From Chara braunii (taxonomy: Eukaryota; Streptophyta; Charophyceae; Charales; Characeae): a stretch of 28,005 bases of DNA. Where the stretch lies: positions 172,884 through 200,888 of the forward strand of contig BFEA01000335.1 in the NCBI GenBank assembly GCA_003427395.1, read 5' to 3'. The notes beneath the pieces are model-generated. The model made no database searches. It had not been told where the DNA came from and was given only the letters and a program-made list of their open reading frames with translations. Below, piece after piece: positions 26,636 to 28,005 of the stretch. Within the stretch, counting starts at the first letter, position 1, and each line of letters opens with the position of its first letter. The position numbers and the translations under genes are program-made.

Positions 26636-27691
26636 CTAGGCATCGAAATTCTGACCGTAGCCCTGTTGCTGCACTAACCCATTCAACCAATGTGTTGTCG
26701 ATCCCTCTAAAAAGGAAGCAACAACTATGACTTCATGCTCTGGTCTGGCGAGCTGGTGCCTCACATAGGTAGGCACAATCCTCACCCAGGTATCCAAGTC
26801 CTCGTCCTTCTTCTTGTCGCCAGAGAAGGGCTTGGGACTCAGCAAAGGAATCTTGGGCATCCACGACATAGGTTGGATCTGCCAAGGCGACTGCTGCAGT
26901 GGTTGCATGGCCACTGAGACAGGTTGCTGCATGCCAACCTGGGCATGTCCTAACGATGGGACTATAGTTACCACCGTCGTGGATGGTACAAAAAAAACTC
27001 TAAGGACCGGACCACTAACTACTGGTTGTCCGCCTGAGAGAGGCATGCCATACATAGGCGAGAAGGTTTTCCCTATCGGTGACGGTGTCACTGAAGGGCC
27101 CGAAACCGAAGGGGGAACTACATAGAATTGGGGCTGCCTCATAACTGGACGAGGTCCCTGAAGTGCAGCCAGAATTCGTTTTTGGCCTGCCACTAGTTCA
27201 GCCAACAGAACCTGTTGAACTACCTGCGTTTCTGCCACACAAAGTAGCGAGTTACGCAGCGCTCGATCAACAGGATTTAATGTAGACTCATATAGTTCTT
27301 CTAACCCTCTTAGTTCCTGAAGCCTAGTGCCTAACCTGACTTTTCTCAATCTTGCCCTTTCTCTCCTCTCTTCTACTTCTCTTAGTTGCCGCTGCAACTC
27401 ATCATGAAGAGCTTCCATTTGGAGGATCTCATAATCCTCTAGCGTGAGTGGGGGTTGTTGGCTGACTTGTGAGCCAACAAACTGACTTATTGAGCCTTGG
27501 GTACTCTGACTGATTCCTGACGAAGAGGCCTGGGAAGAGGCCTGTGACATGGTAGAGGAGGTAGCCATGGCCACACCTGTGCTAGCTATACTCCTAGCCC
27601 TGGCGCTGGCCTCAGCGTCTCTCGTTCTCCGCAATGCCGCCCTCTCCCTAGCTTCTCTCCGCAGTCTCCTTTCCTCTCCTGGACCCATCAT
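26636..27691 (-). pseudogene. Element 4 gag N-terminus and first half of capsid-like region
   Basis: The likely start is the double Met at 27686-27691 (Met-Met-Gly-Pro-Gly-Glu-Glu-Arg-Arg). Order: Arg/Glu/Ala-rich helix (residues 1-40), Ser/Gln-rich low-complexity segment (about 45-85), Leu/Arg coiled coil (about 90-145), Pro/Gly/Val-rich linker, then KPFSGDKKKDEDLDTWVR and VASFLEGSTTHWL of the retrotransposon Gag domain. The open frame continues 11 codons upstream of the double Met, but that stretch belongs to the junction with the foreign plus-strand fragment. It ends at TAG 26636-26638. Confidence 0.85.
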
Positions 27692-27704
27692 GCCTTCGCA
27701 TTTG

Positions 27705-28005
27705 ATGAGGAGCTTCAGCGACACTTCATCCGGGCATATCCGTCGGATCCGGATTTCGGCACGCTCTATGCACAGCTATCTTCGGATCACCCGCCGGCCA
27801 GCCATTACCGCATCGCCGACGGGTACTTGCTCCTCCACTCGAGAGGCAAGGACCTACTATGTGTCCCACGCGACCGTCGTCTTCGGACTCGCCTCCTCGG
27901 CGAGTACCANGATTCACGACTCGCCGGCCATTTCGGAGTCAACCGCACTATTGCACGACTTCGACAGCGTTTCCGATGGCCCGACCTCATTACCGATGTC
28001 ACTCG
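27705..28005 (+). pseudogene. Plus-strand Ty3/gypsy pol fragment (RNase H-integrase junction)
   Basis: The plus-strand frame reads FDEELQRHFIRAYPSDPDFG, YRIADGYLLL, LCVPRDRRLRTRLLGEY, then H/Q-D-S-R-L-A-G-H-F-G-V-N-R-T and RFRWPDLITDVT. That is the tail after RNase H and the start of the integrase HHCC zinc finger, cut by the window edge. The single N at 27910 lies in the codon of the first zinc-binding His (CAN, so His or Gln). Third positions are strongly G/C, unlike the other elements, which marks a separate lineage in opposite orientation. Minus-strand open frames here are shadows. Confidence 0.88.

Larger units (their letters stand above)
22243..27691 (-). mobile_element. Element 4: full-order but dead Ty3/gypsy chromovirus
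   Basis: Minus-strand order is gag (coiled coil, capsid-like, CCHC), protease, RT, RNase H, integrase, chromodomain, polypurine tract, LTR. Eight in-frame stops inside coding are all TAG. The RT motif-A Asp is Gly, the protease motif is D-I-G, and the integrase lacks about 20 codons. It ends abruptly at the gag start, next to an unrelated plus-strand pol fragment. Confidence 0.92.

Noticed and set aside
646-26638. Genetic code with TAG reassigned to an amino acid
   Set aside because: TAG stands in for Trp, probable Gln and others, alongside frameshifts, deletions and lost catalytic residues. Decay explains it better than one reassigned meaning.
27726-28002. Minus-strand open frames at the right edge
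   Set aside because: Antisense shadows of the plus-strand integrase fragment, which has clear conserved motifs.

Overview
This window is eukaryotic nuclear DNA made almost entirely of decayed Ty3/gypsy LTR retrotransposons of the chromovirus type. These carry a chromodomain after the integrase. The non-coding DNA between them is rich in repeats and hairpins. No intact host gene, rRNA or CRISPR array is visible. Long AG/CT microsatellites, initiator tRNA-Met-type primer sites with the plant-like core TGGTATC, and elements stacked head to tail point to a large, repeat-rich plant or streptophyte algal genome. The look is reminiscent of the charophyte Chara, but that is an impression from memory and not proven here.

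Layout. (1) 1-7.6 kb, minus strand: element 1. From high to low coordinates it has an LTR with TATA box (about 7.6-6.95 kb), a primer-binding site (6931-6942), a leader, gag with CCHC knuckle, aspartic protease, reverse transcriptase/RNase H, integrase and chromodomain (ending at 244). It is broken by frameshifts and stops, but the RT catalytic residues survive. (2) 7.6-9.4 kb: non-coding DNA with direct repeats and tRNA B-box-like modules. (3) 9.4-14.6 kb, minus strand: element 2. The RT core is deleted, one integrase catalytic Asp is deleted, and about 0.95 kb of foreign sequence holding a CT microsatellite interrupts the integrase. (4) 14.6-15.2 kb: an LTR-like segment that appears to face the plus strand, running into a 600-N gap (15223-15822). 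(5) 15.8-16.6 kb, minus strand: the coiled-coil N-terminus of a gag, running into the gap. (6) 16.6-21.2 kb: non-coding DNA with degenerate repeats, a nine-copy 29-bp minisatellite, and about 3.6 kb unusually dense in perfect stem-loops. (7) 21.25-22.24 kb: an LTR with a primer-site-like sequence on one side and a polypurine tract on the other. (8) 22.24-27.69 kb, minus strand: element 4, with a complete gag-PR-RT-RH-IN-chromodomain order but lethal substitutions, deletions and stops. (9) 27.7-28.0 kb, plus strand: the edge of an unrelated, GC-rich Ty3/gypsy pol gene abutting element 4 head to head.

None of the copies can be autonomous as read. The notable signals are not genes: the stem-loop-dense block; a minisatellite whose 10-bp cores are the two opposite-strand decay products of one CpG palindrome; nonsense codons that are nearly all TAG, as CHG-context cytosine deamination would give; a TATA box inside an inverted repeat in two LTRs; and gag tandem duplications at the same site in two elements.

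All positions and translations were worked out by hand. Family assignments rest on conserved motifs. No database or alignment tool was used.
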